A stretch of 64,000 nucleotides of DNA, taken from Candidatus Peregrinibacteria bacterium (lineage in GTDB: Bacteria > Patescibacteriota > Gracilibacteria > UBA1369 > UBA12463). Position 1 is the stretch's first letter. Every line of letters begins with the position of its first letter. This document shows positions 30,947-41,470 of this stretch, piece by piece. Under the pieces are notes generated by a model. It saw only the letters and a program-made list of their open reading frames with translations. It did not search any database and was not told the origin of the DNA. Location of the stretch: positions 1 to 64,000 of the forward strand of contig JAPLYO010000016.1 in the NCBI GenBank assembly GCA_026395555.1, read 5' to 3'. Both the position numbers and the translations under genes were made by a program.

Positions 30947-33289
30947 ATGGCTCAAACAAAAAACATCAGAAAACGCGATGGTCGCATCGTTGATTTCGAC
31001 CAGACAAAAGTAGCGGAAGCTATCTGGAAGGCCGCCGAATCCGTAGGAGGAGACGACCGAACCATTGCCGACAAGATCGCTAATCAGGTTGCGGCGGTCA
31101 TTGAGGTGTTTTTCAAAGGTCCAGAGGCGATCCCAACCGTCGAGCAGATTCAGGATCTCGTAGAAAAGATCCTCATCGAGGGTGGACACGCCAAGACCGC
31201 AAAAGCCTATATCTTATATAGAGCCGAGCAGTCACGGAAGCGTGAGCAGACAGAGACGATCCTCGGCAAGGGTAATGCCGACGAGAGACTCAACTTCTCC
31301 AACAACGCGCTCGAGGTTCTCAAGCGACGATATCTCTTGAAGGACGAAAATGGTAATATTATTGAAACTCCTAAACAGCTCGTCGAACGTATTTCTAACA
31401 ATATCGCTCTCGCCGACAAGAACTACGGAGCAACGGAAGAAGAGTACCAGGCTACCGCCAAGAAATTCTACGACGTCATGGCTAATTTGGACTACATGCC
31501 GAACACTCCAACCATCATGAATGCGGGAACAGAAATTCAACAGCTCTCTGCCTGTTTCGTTCTTCCAATCCCAGACTCGATTGAGGGCATTTTCGACTCA
31601 CTCAAATATCAGGCCATTATTCACAAGTCAGGTGGCGGAACAGGCTTCTCCTTCTCGCGACTACGACCATCGAACGACATGGTGAAATCAACAGCTGGCG
31701 TTTCTTCCGGCCCGGTTTCTTTCATGAAAATCTTCGATGCTGCTACGCAGGAGATCAAGCAAGGTGGCAAGCGACGAGGTGCCAATATGGGCATTCTCCG
31801 AGTTGATCACCCGGATGTTCTCGACTTCATCGTTTGCAAGGCTGATATGAAAACACTTACGAACTTCAACATCTCTGTCGGTATTACCGCGAAGTTCATG
31901 GAGGCGCTCAAGAAAGATACAACATACGATCTCATCAATCCACGCACCAAGACGGCCTGCAAACAGCTCCGTGCACGTGAGGTCTTCAACTTGATTATCT
32001 CTAACGCATGGCTCAATGGAGACCCAGGTCTCGTATTCATCGACAACATGAACGCCACCAACCCCGTTCCTCATTTGGGCGAGATTGAGGCGACCAATCC
32101 ATGTGGCGAGCAGGATCTTCTTCCTTTTGACTCATGCAACCTCGGATCTATTGCCGTTAACAGATTCATCAACGCTGCTCGAACAGACTTCGACTGGAAG
32201 CGTCTCGAAGAGGTCGTCTTCACAACAACGCACTTCCTCGACAACGTGATCGACATGAACAGCTACCCGATTCCGCAGATCGCCGAGATGTCCAAAAACA
32301 CACGACGTATCGGTCTCGGTATCATGGGCTTCGCAGACGCTCTCTATCAGATCATGATTCCTTACGACTCCGCAGAAGGCCTCAAGAAGGGCGAAGAGCT
32401 CATGAAGTTCATTCGCGACAAGGCTATCGAGAAGTCCGTAGAGCTCGCAAAAGTTCGTGGAACATTCGGAGCATACAAGGGCTCAACATGGGAGAAGAAG
32501 GGCATTAAAATTCGTAACTCCTACGTCACAACCGTCGCTCCAACAGGAACCATCGGTATGATCGCCGAGGCCAGCGGTGGACTCGAACCAAACTTCGCTA
32601 TCTCATTCATCAAGAATGTTATGGACGGCACGGAACTTATCTATACGAACGCATACTTCGAACAGATAGCCAAGGAACGTGGATTCTTCTCAAAGGACCT
32701 CATGCTTGAAATCGCAAAGGTAGGATCCATTCAGGGCTTCGTAAATGAAATTCCAGCAGACATCCGACGTGTATTCGTTACGGCACAGGATATTTCTCCG
32801 GAAAATCATATCCGTATGCAGGCCGCCTTCCAGAAACACGTTTGCGCTTCAGTCTCAAAGACGATCAACTTCCCATACGCCGCTTCGATGCAGGATGTTG
32901 AGACCGCCTACATCCTCGCCTACGATCTCAACTGCAAGGGAGTCACGATCTATAGAGATGGTTCACGAGACTCTCAGGTCTTGAACATTGGAAAGGTAAA
33001 CAAGAAAGAAGAACCAAAAGTAGAGAAACGTGTCGCCGAGTTCGTTCCGCCACCAGCTGCTCCGGTAGCTGCCACTCAGCCAACACTTCCAACCTACGCC
33101 ACCGTCGGAGCAGGAGCAGTATCAACTTCATCATCGGAAGACGGCACCGCTACTCGATCCCACAAAGCTATCAAGACGAAGCACGAGCTTATGGCTGAGA
33201 AAGAATGCCCAGAGTGCCAAGGCCAGGTTCAGATCGCCGAGGGCTGCATGCTCTGCTTAAGCTGCGGATTTTCTGCCTGCAGCGTCTAA
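30947..33289 (+). CDS. nrdJ: Adenosylcobalamin-dependent (class II) ribonucleotide reductase
   Basis: This 780-residue enzyme reduces ribonucleotides to deoxyribonucleotides using a B12-generated thiyl radical. The N-terminal ATP-cone (about 1-95, KNIRKRDGRIVDFDQTKVA) would allow dATP feedback. The catalytic barrel has QLSACFVLPIPDS with the first redox Cys, NPCGEQDLLPFDSCNLGSI with the radical-site Cys and Glu, and the loop TVAPTGTIGMIAEASGG. The C-terminus has a CPEC...CLSCG cysteine cluster that in this family relays electrons or binds zinc. No radical-generating NrdB is present, as expected for class II. Confidence 0.96.
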   Translation: MAQTKNIRKRDGRIVDFDQTKVAEAIWKAAESVGGDDRTIADKIANQVAAVIEVFFKGPEAIPTVEQIQDLVEKILIEGGHAKTAKAYILYRAEQSRKREQTETILGKGNADERLNFSNNALEVLKRRYLLKDENGNIIETPKQLVERISNNIALADKNYGATEEEYQATAKKFYDVMANLDYMPNTPTIMNAGTEIQQLSACFVLPIPDSIEGIFDSLKYQAIIHKSGGGTGFSFSRLRPSNDMVKSTAGVSSGPVSFMKIFDAATQEIKQGGKRRGANMGILRVDHPDVLDFIVCKADMKTLTNFNISVGITAKFMEALKKDTTYDLINPRTKTACKQLRAREVFNLIISNAWLNGDPGLVFIDNMNATNPVPHLGEIEATNPCGEQDLLPFDSCNLGSIAVNRFINAARTDFDWKRLEEVVFTTTHFLDNVIDMNSYPIPQIAEMSKNTRRIGLGIMGFADALYQIMIPYDSAEGLKKGEELMKFIRDKAIEKSVELAKVRGTFGAYKGSTWEKKGIKIRNSYVTTVAPTGTIGMIAEASGGLEPNFAISFIKNVMDGTELIYTNAYFEQIAKERGFFSKDLMLEIAKVGSIQGFVNEIPADIRRVFVTAQDISPENHIRMQAAFQKHVCASVSKTINFPYAASMQDVETAYILAYDLNCKGVTIYRDGSRDSQVLNIGKVNKKEEPKVEKRVAEFVPPPAAPVAATQPTLPTYATVGAGAVSTSSSEDGTATRSHKAIKTKHELMAEKECPECQGQVQIAEGCMLCLSCGFSACSV

Positions 33290-33354
33290 GCTTCAAAGCC
33301 ACATCTCAAAGCTGAGTCATAGCAAGGACTTGCATAAGATAAAAAAAGTGATAC

Positions 33355-33396
33355 AATAACAAACCTCGGGCTCAAGTTGGCACCGGGGTTTTGTTT
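33355..33396 (+). terminator. Rho-independent terminator after nrdJ
   Basis: AACCTCGG pairs with CCGGGGTT around a 13-nt loop, extended outward by A-T pairs and followed by TTTTGTTT. It lies 70 bp after the nrdJ stop and just before the next gene. Confidence 0.75.
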
Positions 33397-33419
33397 CTCT
33401 CCTACTATACACAATCTCT

Positions 33420-35993
33420 ATGGCAAAATACGGACCTGAAAGCTCATCTCGGTACGAAGACGGACCAAAAAGAAAAGATGGTACCGATAGAAAAAGTGGC
33501 ATTACCGACGAACAGTTCGATAAATTTAAAAAAGGAGAAAAAGATGCCGAAACCATAAAGGCCGAGGCGAGAGACGTGAGTCTCATCCACACGAACATAC
33601 GCAACCTCCTCGCCAAGGATCAAGTTTTGGGAAAGGAAGAAAAGGTTGCCTATGAAAAGGCTCTCGAGAAAGCAAGAATGGACAGCGATCCAAACAGACT
33701 CGCGGACATCAAGAAAGACATTGATCAAAACATCGACGCATCCCACAAGCTCCTTCAGAGTTACGTCGGACAGCTCGACAAGAACGCCGATCTCTTCGGA
33801 AAAGACAAAGCGCGCAACATCGACACGCTTGCAGACAAGAAAAAGGAGTTCAAGGAGGCAAATCTTGATGGAAAAAAAGAAGGTGCGAAAAAACTCGATG
33901 GTGAGATCAAAAATCTACGATCGATCCGGGACAACCTCATCAAAGTAATCGGCGATGGCAAGGGCGCCAAGGTCTACATGGACCGCTTCGGCAAGATGAC
34001 CGAGAAGGAAAAAATCGATTATGTCGACGGACTCAAAGACAACATGGCCGCCTTCAAGAAGCTCTTCGAACAATTAAAGAAGACCGATATCTCCGACGAT
34101 GATGAGCTGGAGAGCCTTTCAATTCGCTTCGGCGAAGCCACACCGGAGGGCCAGAAAAAAATGCTGGCCGAGATGGAGCAGGAGCTCAAGGATGGTGATG
34201 TAAAATCCGTAAAAGACGAGTTCAAGAAGTTCGCCGAACCACGTCAGAAGAAGTATGAAGCCAAGTTAAAAAAGGCCAGAGGTCTCAAGGCAAAAAAAGA
34301 AGTAGTAGAAGAAATGAAGGGCGAGATACGCGAGGAGGCCATCGCAAAATGGACCGCATCCCCTCTTCAAAGCCCCTTCGAAAAAAACATCAACGCCAAG
34401 TATATGGGCGAGGAAAAAGACGCAGCCAAGCTGGAGGCAAGTCTCGCATATATCCCAACAGCAGAAAAAACACTTCAGGGCTTCGAGGCAAAATTCAAAG
34501 CCGCTCCAGCAAAAGTTCAGGCTCAGTACGACTTTTATAATGTGAATTACTCGGGAAACGAGAGTCAGAAGGGCAAGAAAGAAATCGCGGCAGAATGCGA
34601 AAAACACATGGAACTTATTGGAAAATGGGACGCAAAACTCAAAGACGCCGTAGGAAACAAGCTCGTAAGTGAGATCAGTGCCGGAAAGTATAAAGACAAG
34701 TTCGCCGGAGCTACAATCAAGGAGAAAGAGGCCGCTCTCCAGAGCTCAACCCTCGACGACCCACGACGAAAAGAATCTCTTACGCGCTTCAACAAGCTCC
34801 CTGCAGGCGATCAGCAAAAGCACAAAGAGTTCTATAGTTTGCGACTACGTGACCGAATAGCCTTAGTGGACAATATCGAAAACGACAACCGTGATCGAAA
34901 AGAATTATGCGAAAAGTACAACGACAAAGTTCAGGAAATGGCCGATGGACGGCTTCTTTCTCCAAAAAGCGTCAAGGCCTACCAGCAGTGGTTCGCCTCG
35001 CTTGAGACGACGGACGAGATGAAAGAGATGCTTGAAAATTCCGATCTCGACGACCCACGTCGCGACAAAGTTCTCGAAACCTTTGAGACTCTTCCGGAAT
35101 CCGAGCGAAAGAAGCATGAGTCTATTTTTATGAACCAAGATCTCTCCGAACGCATCCAAACGCTTTGCACGATTTTACCGGATGGCGGCGCCACATTAAA
35201 AAACTCCCTCAACGGTATGCAAGAAGCCAAGAGCCAGATCGACGAGATGCAGAAAAAGACAGAGCTAAAGGTAAAACTTGAAGACGCCATGAAGTTCGAG
35301 GGACAGAAAAACTTCCAAGCCGAGTTCGAGGTCCGCAAAGATATCGCCAAGCTCGATCCGGAAGATGAGATTAATAATGGTCGCCTGAAAGAGCTTCAGA
35401 TAATGGTAAGTCCAAACGCCGAGTCAATTGGCAAAGCCATCGATGCATCGAAGGGAAATAGCGCCATGAGAGATCAGCTCGAAGCAAACGCCGTTTACCT
35501 CCGTATGGCACATGACATCAAACAGCATGAACTACTCACTCAGGAGCGCACATTCGATCAACGAAGCGCACTCCATAGTTCCACAGAAGACAAGGACTTC
35601 TCAGAGGACTTCGCAGACTATACCGATGGCGAAAGTGTCGTAGACGCACGTACCGGACGTGCTCAGGATGCCGTCGTCTTCAAGATGACCGACTTCCAGA
35701 ACCTCAACCGAGATCAGATACATCAGAAGAAAAAAGCTCTCAAGCAAGACCGACTTATTACGGATGAGACTCAACGTGGAAAGAGATACAACATGATCGA
35801 CAAAGACGGTCAGCAACTCGACAGTACCAAACTCGAGAATCGAGCAAAGGCGCAGTCCGCTCAGATCACCGCCGCTATCGTGAGCCGCATCACCGGTGGC
35901 AGCCTCTCGGAGCAGGCCAAGATGGAGGCGCAGAAAGCCGTCGAGGAGATTCTTCTCGATAACAACAAGTTCAGCCTGGATGTTGCAGCGTAA
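33420..35993 (+). CDS. Large charged repeat protein of unknown function
   Basis: This 857-residue, highly charged, helix-rich protein lacks a signal peptide, membrane helix or recognised domain. The central part is built from diverged repeats with a period near 98 residues. Leu445 starts LDDPRRKESLTRFNKLPAGD and Leu543 starts LDDPRRDKVLETFETLPESE, each followed by a KKH or QKH and an aromatic-rich segment. Weaker copies appear around 180 and 345. The C-terminus (about 710-857) is less charged. A helical-repeat scaffold is the best structural guess. It lies after the nrdJ terminator and may have its own promoter (TACTAT at 33403-33408). Confidence 0.7.
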   Translation: MAKYGPESSSRYEDGPKRKDGTDRKSGITDEQFDKFKKGEKDAETIKAEARDVSLIHTNIRNLLAKDQVLGKEEKVAYEKALEKARMDSDPNRLADIKKDIDQNIDASHKLLQSYVGQLDKNADLFGKDKARNIDTLADKKKEFKEANLDGKKEGAKKLDGEIKNLRSIRDNLIKVIGDGKGAKVYMDRFGKMTEKEKIDYVDGLKDNMAAFKKLFEQLKKTDISDDDELESLSIRFGEATPEGQKKMLAEMEQELKDGDVKSVKDEFKKFAEPRQKKYEAKLKKARGLKAKKEVVEEMKGEIREEAIAKWTASPLQSPFEKNINAKYMGEEKDAAKLEASLAYIPTAEKTLQGFEAKFKAAPAKVQAQYDFYNVNYSGNESQKGKKEIAAECEKHMELIGKWDAKLKDAVGNKLVSEISAGKYKDKFAGATIKEKEAALQSSTLDDPRRKESLTRFNKLPAGDQQKHKEFYSLRLRDRIALVDNIENDNRDRKELCEKYNDKVQEMADGRLLSPKSVKAYQQWFASLETTDEMKEMLENSDLDDPRRDKVLETFETLPESERKKHESIFMNQDLSERIQTLCTILPDGGATLKNSLNGMQEAKSQIDEMQKKTELKVKLEDAMKFEGQKNFQAEFEVRKDIAKLDPEDEINNGRLKELQIMVSPNAESIGKAIDASKGNSAMRDQLEANAVYLRMAHDIKQHELLTQERTFDQRSALHSSTEDKDFSEDFADYTDGESVVDARTGRAQDAVVFKMTDFQNLNRDQIHQKKKALKQDRLITDETQRGKRYNMIDKDGQQLDSTKLENRAKAQSAQITAAIVSRITGGSLSEQAKMEAQKAVEEILLDNNKFSLDVAA

Positions 35994-36000
35994 GCGAATA

Positions 36001-37344
36001 TCATCCAGCTCTACACACCCACCACGCCAGCAAAACGTAATACCCAACGACGACATATTTTGTCATGGGTGGCACATCGAACACGCTAAAAGGAAGCCAC
36101 GAAAAAAAATGAATGGCAAAGAAGTACCACGATACAAATAAACTCACGCCGCGAGCCAATACAAACGCCAACGGATAGAGTAAGAAGCTCAAAACAAACA
36201 CTCCGGCCCCAATCGTCATCGCGATTGGAATAAACCACACGAATAACAAATTAGTAACCAATCCAATCAAAGGCAACTTTCCAAATGACATCGTAACAGG
36301 CAACAAGGCGATATATACCGCAAGCGTTCCGGCAAAAGACTCTATCAATCCCGACTCGCGCTCCGGAAACCATTTCGCAACTACCGGCGAGACGTATATC
36401 ACCCCCACGGTAGCGAAAAAAGATAATTGGAAACCTTTATCAAACAGCAGCATAGAAGGATCGTACAAAACCATGGCAAATCCGCTCCATAAGAGAATAA
36501 GGGTCATATCCTTCACTCGGCCCAGTCCGGCCGCCCACACACCCAAAAAACCCATAATCGCCGCCCTCACCGCCGACGCCTGAAATCCAACAAGTCCGAT
36601 AAAGACTAAGAGCAAAAATCCAAATACGGCAAATCTCCATTTTCGCCGTACCGGAATCACCGCCACCCCCAACTGCAACAAGAGCGAAACATTATATCCG
36701 GAAACGGCAAGAATATGCGATAAACCAGTCCTTCGGAAATCCCCCTTCACCTCATCGCTTAGCCCTCTCTCCCCTCCTGCCAGAATCCCCACCATAAAAG
36801 CGCCGACACTTTCAGGGAATAACCCCTGCATTCGAACAACGAAATATCGGCGCACACTCGCCAGTATTCCGAAAAACCCTGTCGGCTCATGTACCGAAAG
36901 AATCTTCCCGGGCTGCATTTTCACATATGACGTCTCGTACCGAATATCCTCAATAATTTTTCCTCGAATACGTACACTATCCCCTCTCCATAATTCCATA
37001 CTCACTGGGACAGAAATTTCAACATCACCCAAGCCATCAATATTCACCGTAATCCTCTGCCCAGAACCCGCCACCTTCGGATCACTCGTCAACTTTCCCT
37101 CAAGCTCTACCTCACCTAGACGAATCACCCTCTGAACCGCATCCTGATGCCTCATCGTCACCCAACCACTTCGCGCGTAGCCACAAAAAAATCCAAAAAG
37201 AATGAGAAGAAAAAGATAAACAATTCCCTTTCTCGACCAATCAAACCATCTATAGCAAATCGAGAAAAACATCACGCACAGCACGACCATCATGCCAAAA
37301 TACATTCCTTCATACCATCCTATTACTCCGCAGAAAAAAGCCAT
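36001..37344 (-). CDS. comEC: ComEC/Rec2-type DNA uptake channel (lacking the C-terminal domain)
   Basis: This polytopic membrane protein of about 447 residues belongs to the channel for single-stranded DNA import during transformation. An OB-like segment (GEVELEGKLTSDPKV ... RITVNIDGLGDVEI) precedes the hallmark ComEC region RRTGLSHILAVSGYNVSLLL and several membrane helices. The metallo-beta-lactamase-like nuclease domain found at the end of long ComEC proteins is missing. ATG 37344 is preferred because an earlier ATG (37359) lies inside the terminator hairpin of the upstream gene. Confidence 0.88.
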   Translation of the reverse strand: MAFFCGVIGWYEGMYFGMMVVLCVMFFSICYRWFDWSRKGIVYLFLLILFGFFCGYARSGWVTMRHQDAVQRVIRLGEVELEGKLTSDPKVAGSGQRITVNIDGLGDVEISVPVSMELWRGDSVRIRGKIIEDIRYETSYVKMQPGKILSVHEPTGFFGILASVRRYFVVRMQGLFPESVGAFMVGILAGGERGLSDEVKGDFRRTGLSHILAVSGYNVSLLLQLGVAVIPVRRKWRFAVFGFLLLVFIGLVGFQASAVRAAIMGFLGVWAAGLGRVKDMTLILLWSGFAMVLYDPSMLLFDKGFQLSFFATVGVIYVSPVVAKWFPERESGLIESFAGTLAVYIALLPVTMSFGKLPLIGLVTNLLFVWFIPIAMTIGAGVFVLSFLLYPLAFVLARGVSLFVSWYFFAIHFFSWLPFSVFDVPPMTKYVVVGYYVLLAWWVCRAG

Positions 37345-37381
37345 AAAAAAAGTCCCCATGGAAAGAAATTACCATGGGGAC
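37345..37381 (-). terminator. Terminator of the lipoprotein gene
   Basis: A perfect 10-bp stem, GTCCCCATGG (37352-37361) with CCATGGGGAC (37372-37381), has a 10-nt loop. On the minus strand it is followed by seven T residues (37351-37345). It separates the lipoprotein gene from comEC and includes the earliest possible comEC ATG. Confidence 0.85.
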
Positions 37382-37427
37382 ATAACATTTTTCTGACACC
37401 AACATACTCCAAAGAGCTTTAGAAAAA

Positions 37428-38600
37428 TTACTTCTTTGCAGCAGGAGTTACTTTTTTCACTGCAGGGGCAACATCCTTCACCTCAGGAGCAGGAGCGCTA
37501 TCGGCCCCAAGCGTTTGTTGTCCGGAGAGTCCACCAAGCATCCCAAAGAGGTCAAACTCGGTTGAATCAGCAGGAGCAACGGCCGTAACCGCCTTCCCAA
37601 AATTCATATAAGACATATCAAGATTAATATTACCCTTTCCGCTTGATTTGCCATCATCGCTCAAGACCTTATCCATCTTGAGAGAGAGAGAAACTCTATT
37701 CAAAATTTCCCCATCTACAGAAACCCAGTAGGTCAAATGACCGCTGAAATTAGCCAAGAAGTCATCGAGTTTCACGAGATCATCTGCTGTTGGTTCGCTT
37801 CCCTTATCCTTGTTAAATTGAATCATGAACTCTCGAAGTTTCGCATTATCTAGATCAGCAACATAGCGATAGCTATTCAAGCCTCCGATCGTATCGGATC
37901 CATCATAGGTAATATTTTTTACATAGCCACTAAGGTTCTTAAAAATATTTTCTGCATCCTTGAGGCGCTGAGCTGTAGCATCACCACTATCAGCTACGAC
38001 AGGAGTCACAGGAGCTGCGACCACTGGAGTCGGAGTGGTGCCTTTTGCTGATTTTGTTGACGCTGCTGCTGGCGCTGGCGCCGCAGTCGTTGGAGTAGGG
38101 GCAGCCCCACCGAGATACGTATTTATGAGAGACTGCGGAAGAGGAACCTTCCACCACTTACCCAAAGCCTGTGCAACGTACTCTTTTGGAATTTCGGCAG
38201 CAGGGCCTGTTAAACCATTAAGAATGGCGAATACAGACTGCTTATTGGCACGCAACTCCGTATCGAGAGAGTACTTATCCTGATTAACCGTCATCGTACC
38301 CTTAATCTTTGAATTAAGAACAGGTGCAGCAGGATCGCTTGTCACATCGCCGTTAGCAGAAAGATCAACCGTCATATTCTGAGCCTTTCCCTCGGTATCT
38401 TTACCCAAAAGCGTGGCATCAAACTTCAACTGATACTCAGCCGACATCTTCGAGGCGAAATTCGTAATACCCGCCTGCAACATGGCTATTGGTTCTTTCG
38501 TAGGCTTCGGAGAAAACCAGGTACAACCAGACAATCCAAGTGCCAATGCCGCCACCGTACCAATCGCTAATACTTTTCTTGCGTTATCTGTTCGTGACAT
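37428..38600 (-). CDS. Lipoprotein of unknown function
   Basis: This 390-residue exported protein has a signal peptide with lipobox LGLSGC (Cys26), so it should be lipid-anchored on the outer face of the membrane. The mature part has two halves of similar character (YQLKFDATLLGKDTEGKAQN ... GTMTVNQDKYSLDTEL, and GHLTYWVSVDGEILNRVSL ... GNINLDMSYMNFGK), split by an Ala/Thr/Pro-rich linker at about 168-205. This recalls lipid-binding lipoproteins of the LppX/LolA-like fold, but similarity is too weak to claim. The tail is Lys/Ala/Pro-rich. Confidence 0.7.
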   Translation of the reverse strand: MSRTDNARKVLAIGTVAALALGLSGCTWFSPKPTKEPIAMLQAGITNFASKMSAEYQLKFDATLLGKDTEGKAQNMTVDLSANGDVTSDPAAPVLNSKIKGTMTVNQDKYSLDTELRANKQSVFAILNGLTGPAAEIPKEYVAQALGKWWKVPLPQSLINTYLGGAAPTPTTAAPAPAAASTKSAKGTTPTPVVAAPVTPVVADSGDATAQRLKDAENIFKNLSGYVKNITYDGSDTIGGLNSYRYVADLDNAKLREFMIQFNKDKGSEPTADDLVKLDDFLANFSGHLTYWVSVDGEILNRVSLSLKMDKVLSDDGKSSGKGNINLDMSYMNFGKAVTAVAPADSTEFDLFGMLGGLSGQQTLGADSAPAPEVKDVAPAVKKVTPAAKK

Positions 38601-38639
38601 AAGAAAAAATAAGAATATAAAAAGGAAATAAGCCTTCCG

Positions 38640-38667
38640 ATCTTACCACAATGCGAGAAATTCTCAA
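38640..38667 (-). promoter_or_regulatory. Promoter of the lipoprotein gene
   Basis: On the minus strand, TTGAGA (38667-38662) and TAAGAT (38645-38640) have a 16-bp spacer. The leader to the ATG at 38600 is about 33 nt. Confidence 0.55.
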
Positions 38668-38693
38668 CAAATGTACAAAAAAGATTATTCAAG

Positions 38694-38699
38694 TATAAT
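38694..38699 (+). promoter_or_regulatory. -10 element upstream of the YqeY-like gene
   Basis: A perfect TATAAT lies 31 bp before the chosen ATG at 38731. The -35 region is poor (ATGTAC), so activity is uncertain. It argues against the earlier in-frame ATG at 38671, which would precede the transcript start. Confidence 0.4.
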
Positions 38700-38730
38700 G
38701 CAAGCTGTAACATTCATAACAATCACTTTC

Positions 38731-39177
38731 ATGACACTCAAGGAACAACTTCAGCAAGATCTTATCGCGTCGATGAAGGCAAAAGATGAGGTAACTACCG
38801 GCGCCATTCGCTTGATAAAAGCGGCTATCCTCCGCCTCGAAACCGCAGGTGAGAAAAAAATCGCTACCGACGAAGACGTTATTCAAATCATTGGAAAAGA
38901 AATCAAACAGAGAAAAGATTCCATCGAACAGTTTGAAAAAGGCAATCGTCCGGAACTCGCTGAAAAAGAAAAACTCGAGATGGCCGTATTGGAAAAATAC
39001 CTTCCTGCTCAACTTTCCGAAGAAGAAATTCGCACCATCGTCAAAGAAGTAATCACCTCAACCGGCGCCACCGGCAAGTCAGATCTCGGCAAAGTTATGG
39101 GCGCTCTCATGCCACGCACCAAAGGCAAGGCCGACGGAGGAATGGTAAACAAGATCGTACAGGAGCTCTTGAGCTAA
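38731..39177 (+). CDS. GatB/YqeY-domain protein
   Basis: This 148-residue YqeY-family protein resembles the tail domain of the amidotransferase subunit GatB that contacts tRNA. Recognisable segments are LKEQLQQDLIASMKAKDEVT, AAILRLETAGEKK, RKDSIEQFEKGNRPELAEKE, LEKYLPAQLSEEEI and DLGKVMGALMPRTKGKADGG. The length matches family members. The start at 38731 follows the family N-terminus. The cellular role of stand-alone YqeY is poorly defined; a link to tRNA aminoacylation is inferred from GatB. Confidence 0.92.
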   Translation: MTLKEQLQQDLIASMKAKDEVTTGAIRLIKAAILRLETAGEKKIATDEDVIQIIGKEIKQRKDSIEQFEKGNRPELAEKEKLEMAVLEKYLPAQLSEEEIRTIVKEVITSTGATGKSDLGKVMGALMPRTKGKADGGMVNKIVQELLS

Positions 39178-39207
39178 AATTACGTAAGAAGAAACGGAAC
39201 AAAAAAA

Positions 39208-39233
39208 GAGGTGAAATATTCACCTCATTTTTT
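39208..39233. terminator. Bidirectional terminator between the YqeY-like gene and groEL
   Basis: GAGGTGAA and TTCACCTC form a perfect 8-bp stem with an ATA loop. It is flanked by an A run upstream and a T run downstream, so it can end both the plus-strand yqeY-like gene and the minus-strand groEL transcript. Confidence 0.88.
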
Positions 39234-39259
39234 GATTGTTCGTATAAAAATCTTTAAAC

Positions 39260-40933
<1,674 letters not shown>

Positions 40934-40987
40934 TTAATGATGAATAAAAAACGGAAACAAATACAAAATTTTTCTTCGAAAAATTCT

Positions 40988-41284
40988 TTAGCCTACAATC
41001 GCCAAAACATCGCCCTGATTCAAAATCAAAAGCTCTTCACCCTCAATCTTGACCTCGCTTGGGCCATATTTAGAAAAGAGAATCTTATCTCCAACCTTTA
41101 CCTCCATGGCCAATCGCTTGCCCTCATCCGTCATCTTGCCCGGACCCACAGCTACCACCTCGCCCATCTGCGGACGTTCCTTGGAAGCCGTCGCCGGAAT
41201 AAAAATTCCTGATTTCGTCTTCTCCTCACCGACATCAGCCTTCACGATAATATGATCTTCCGTAGGTTTAAGTTGCGTAGCCAT
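40988..41284 (-). CDS. groS: Co-chaperonin GroES
   Basis: This 98-residue lid protein of the GroEL chamber has the N-terminal LKPTEDHIIVKADVGEEKTK, the mobile loop with the GroEL-binding SGIFIPATA, and the C-terminal strand block VGDKILFSKYGPSEVKIEGE. Length is typical. It begins the groES-groEL operon, and its promoter lies about 40 bp upstream. Confidence 0.98.
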   Translation of the reverse strand: MATQLKPTEDHIIVKADVGEEKTKSGIFIPATASKERPQMGEVVAVGPGKMTDEGKRLAMEVKVGDKILFSKYGPSEVKIEGEELLILNQGDVLAIVG

Positions 41285-41319
41285 GTGATGAAATTGTTAA
41301 TAAATGCATCTGGATGCCA

Positions 41320-41347
41320 ATTGTACAGTAAAAAATCCTCCAGTCAA
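41320..41347 (-). promoter_or_regulatory. Promoter of groES-groEL
   Basis: On the minus strand, TTGACT (41347-41342) and TACAAT (41325-41320) are separated by 16 bp, with a TG just before the -10. No inverted repeat of the CIRCE type lies nearby. Confidence 0.7.
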
Positions 41348-41435
41348 TAAGGGTAATCAGAGGACCAGTGGCAAGAACTTGAGGAATCCTGCCTAAAGCT
41401 ATCCATCATCTAACGCATAGCATCACAAAAAGGCG

Positions 41436-41459
41436 AAGAGAATGATTCCTCTTTTTTTT
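41436..41459. terminator. Weak terminator-like hairpin
   Basis: AAGAG (41436-41440) and CTCTT (41449-41453) form a 5-bp stem, followed by a T8 run on the plus strand and a shorter T run on the minus strand. It may end the minus-strand operon that stops at 41471. Confidence 0.35.
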
Positions 41460-41470
41460 CTTTTGCTAAA

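Noticed and set aside
31207-32256. Long antisense frames inside nrdJ and other conserved genes
   Set aside because: They mirror strongly coding regions and lack independent start signals or family matches.
41285-41420. CIRCE heat-shock operator before groES
   Set aside because: The TTAGCACTC-N9-GAGTGCTAA repeat is absent; only an ordinary promoter is seen.
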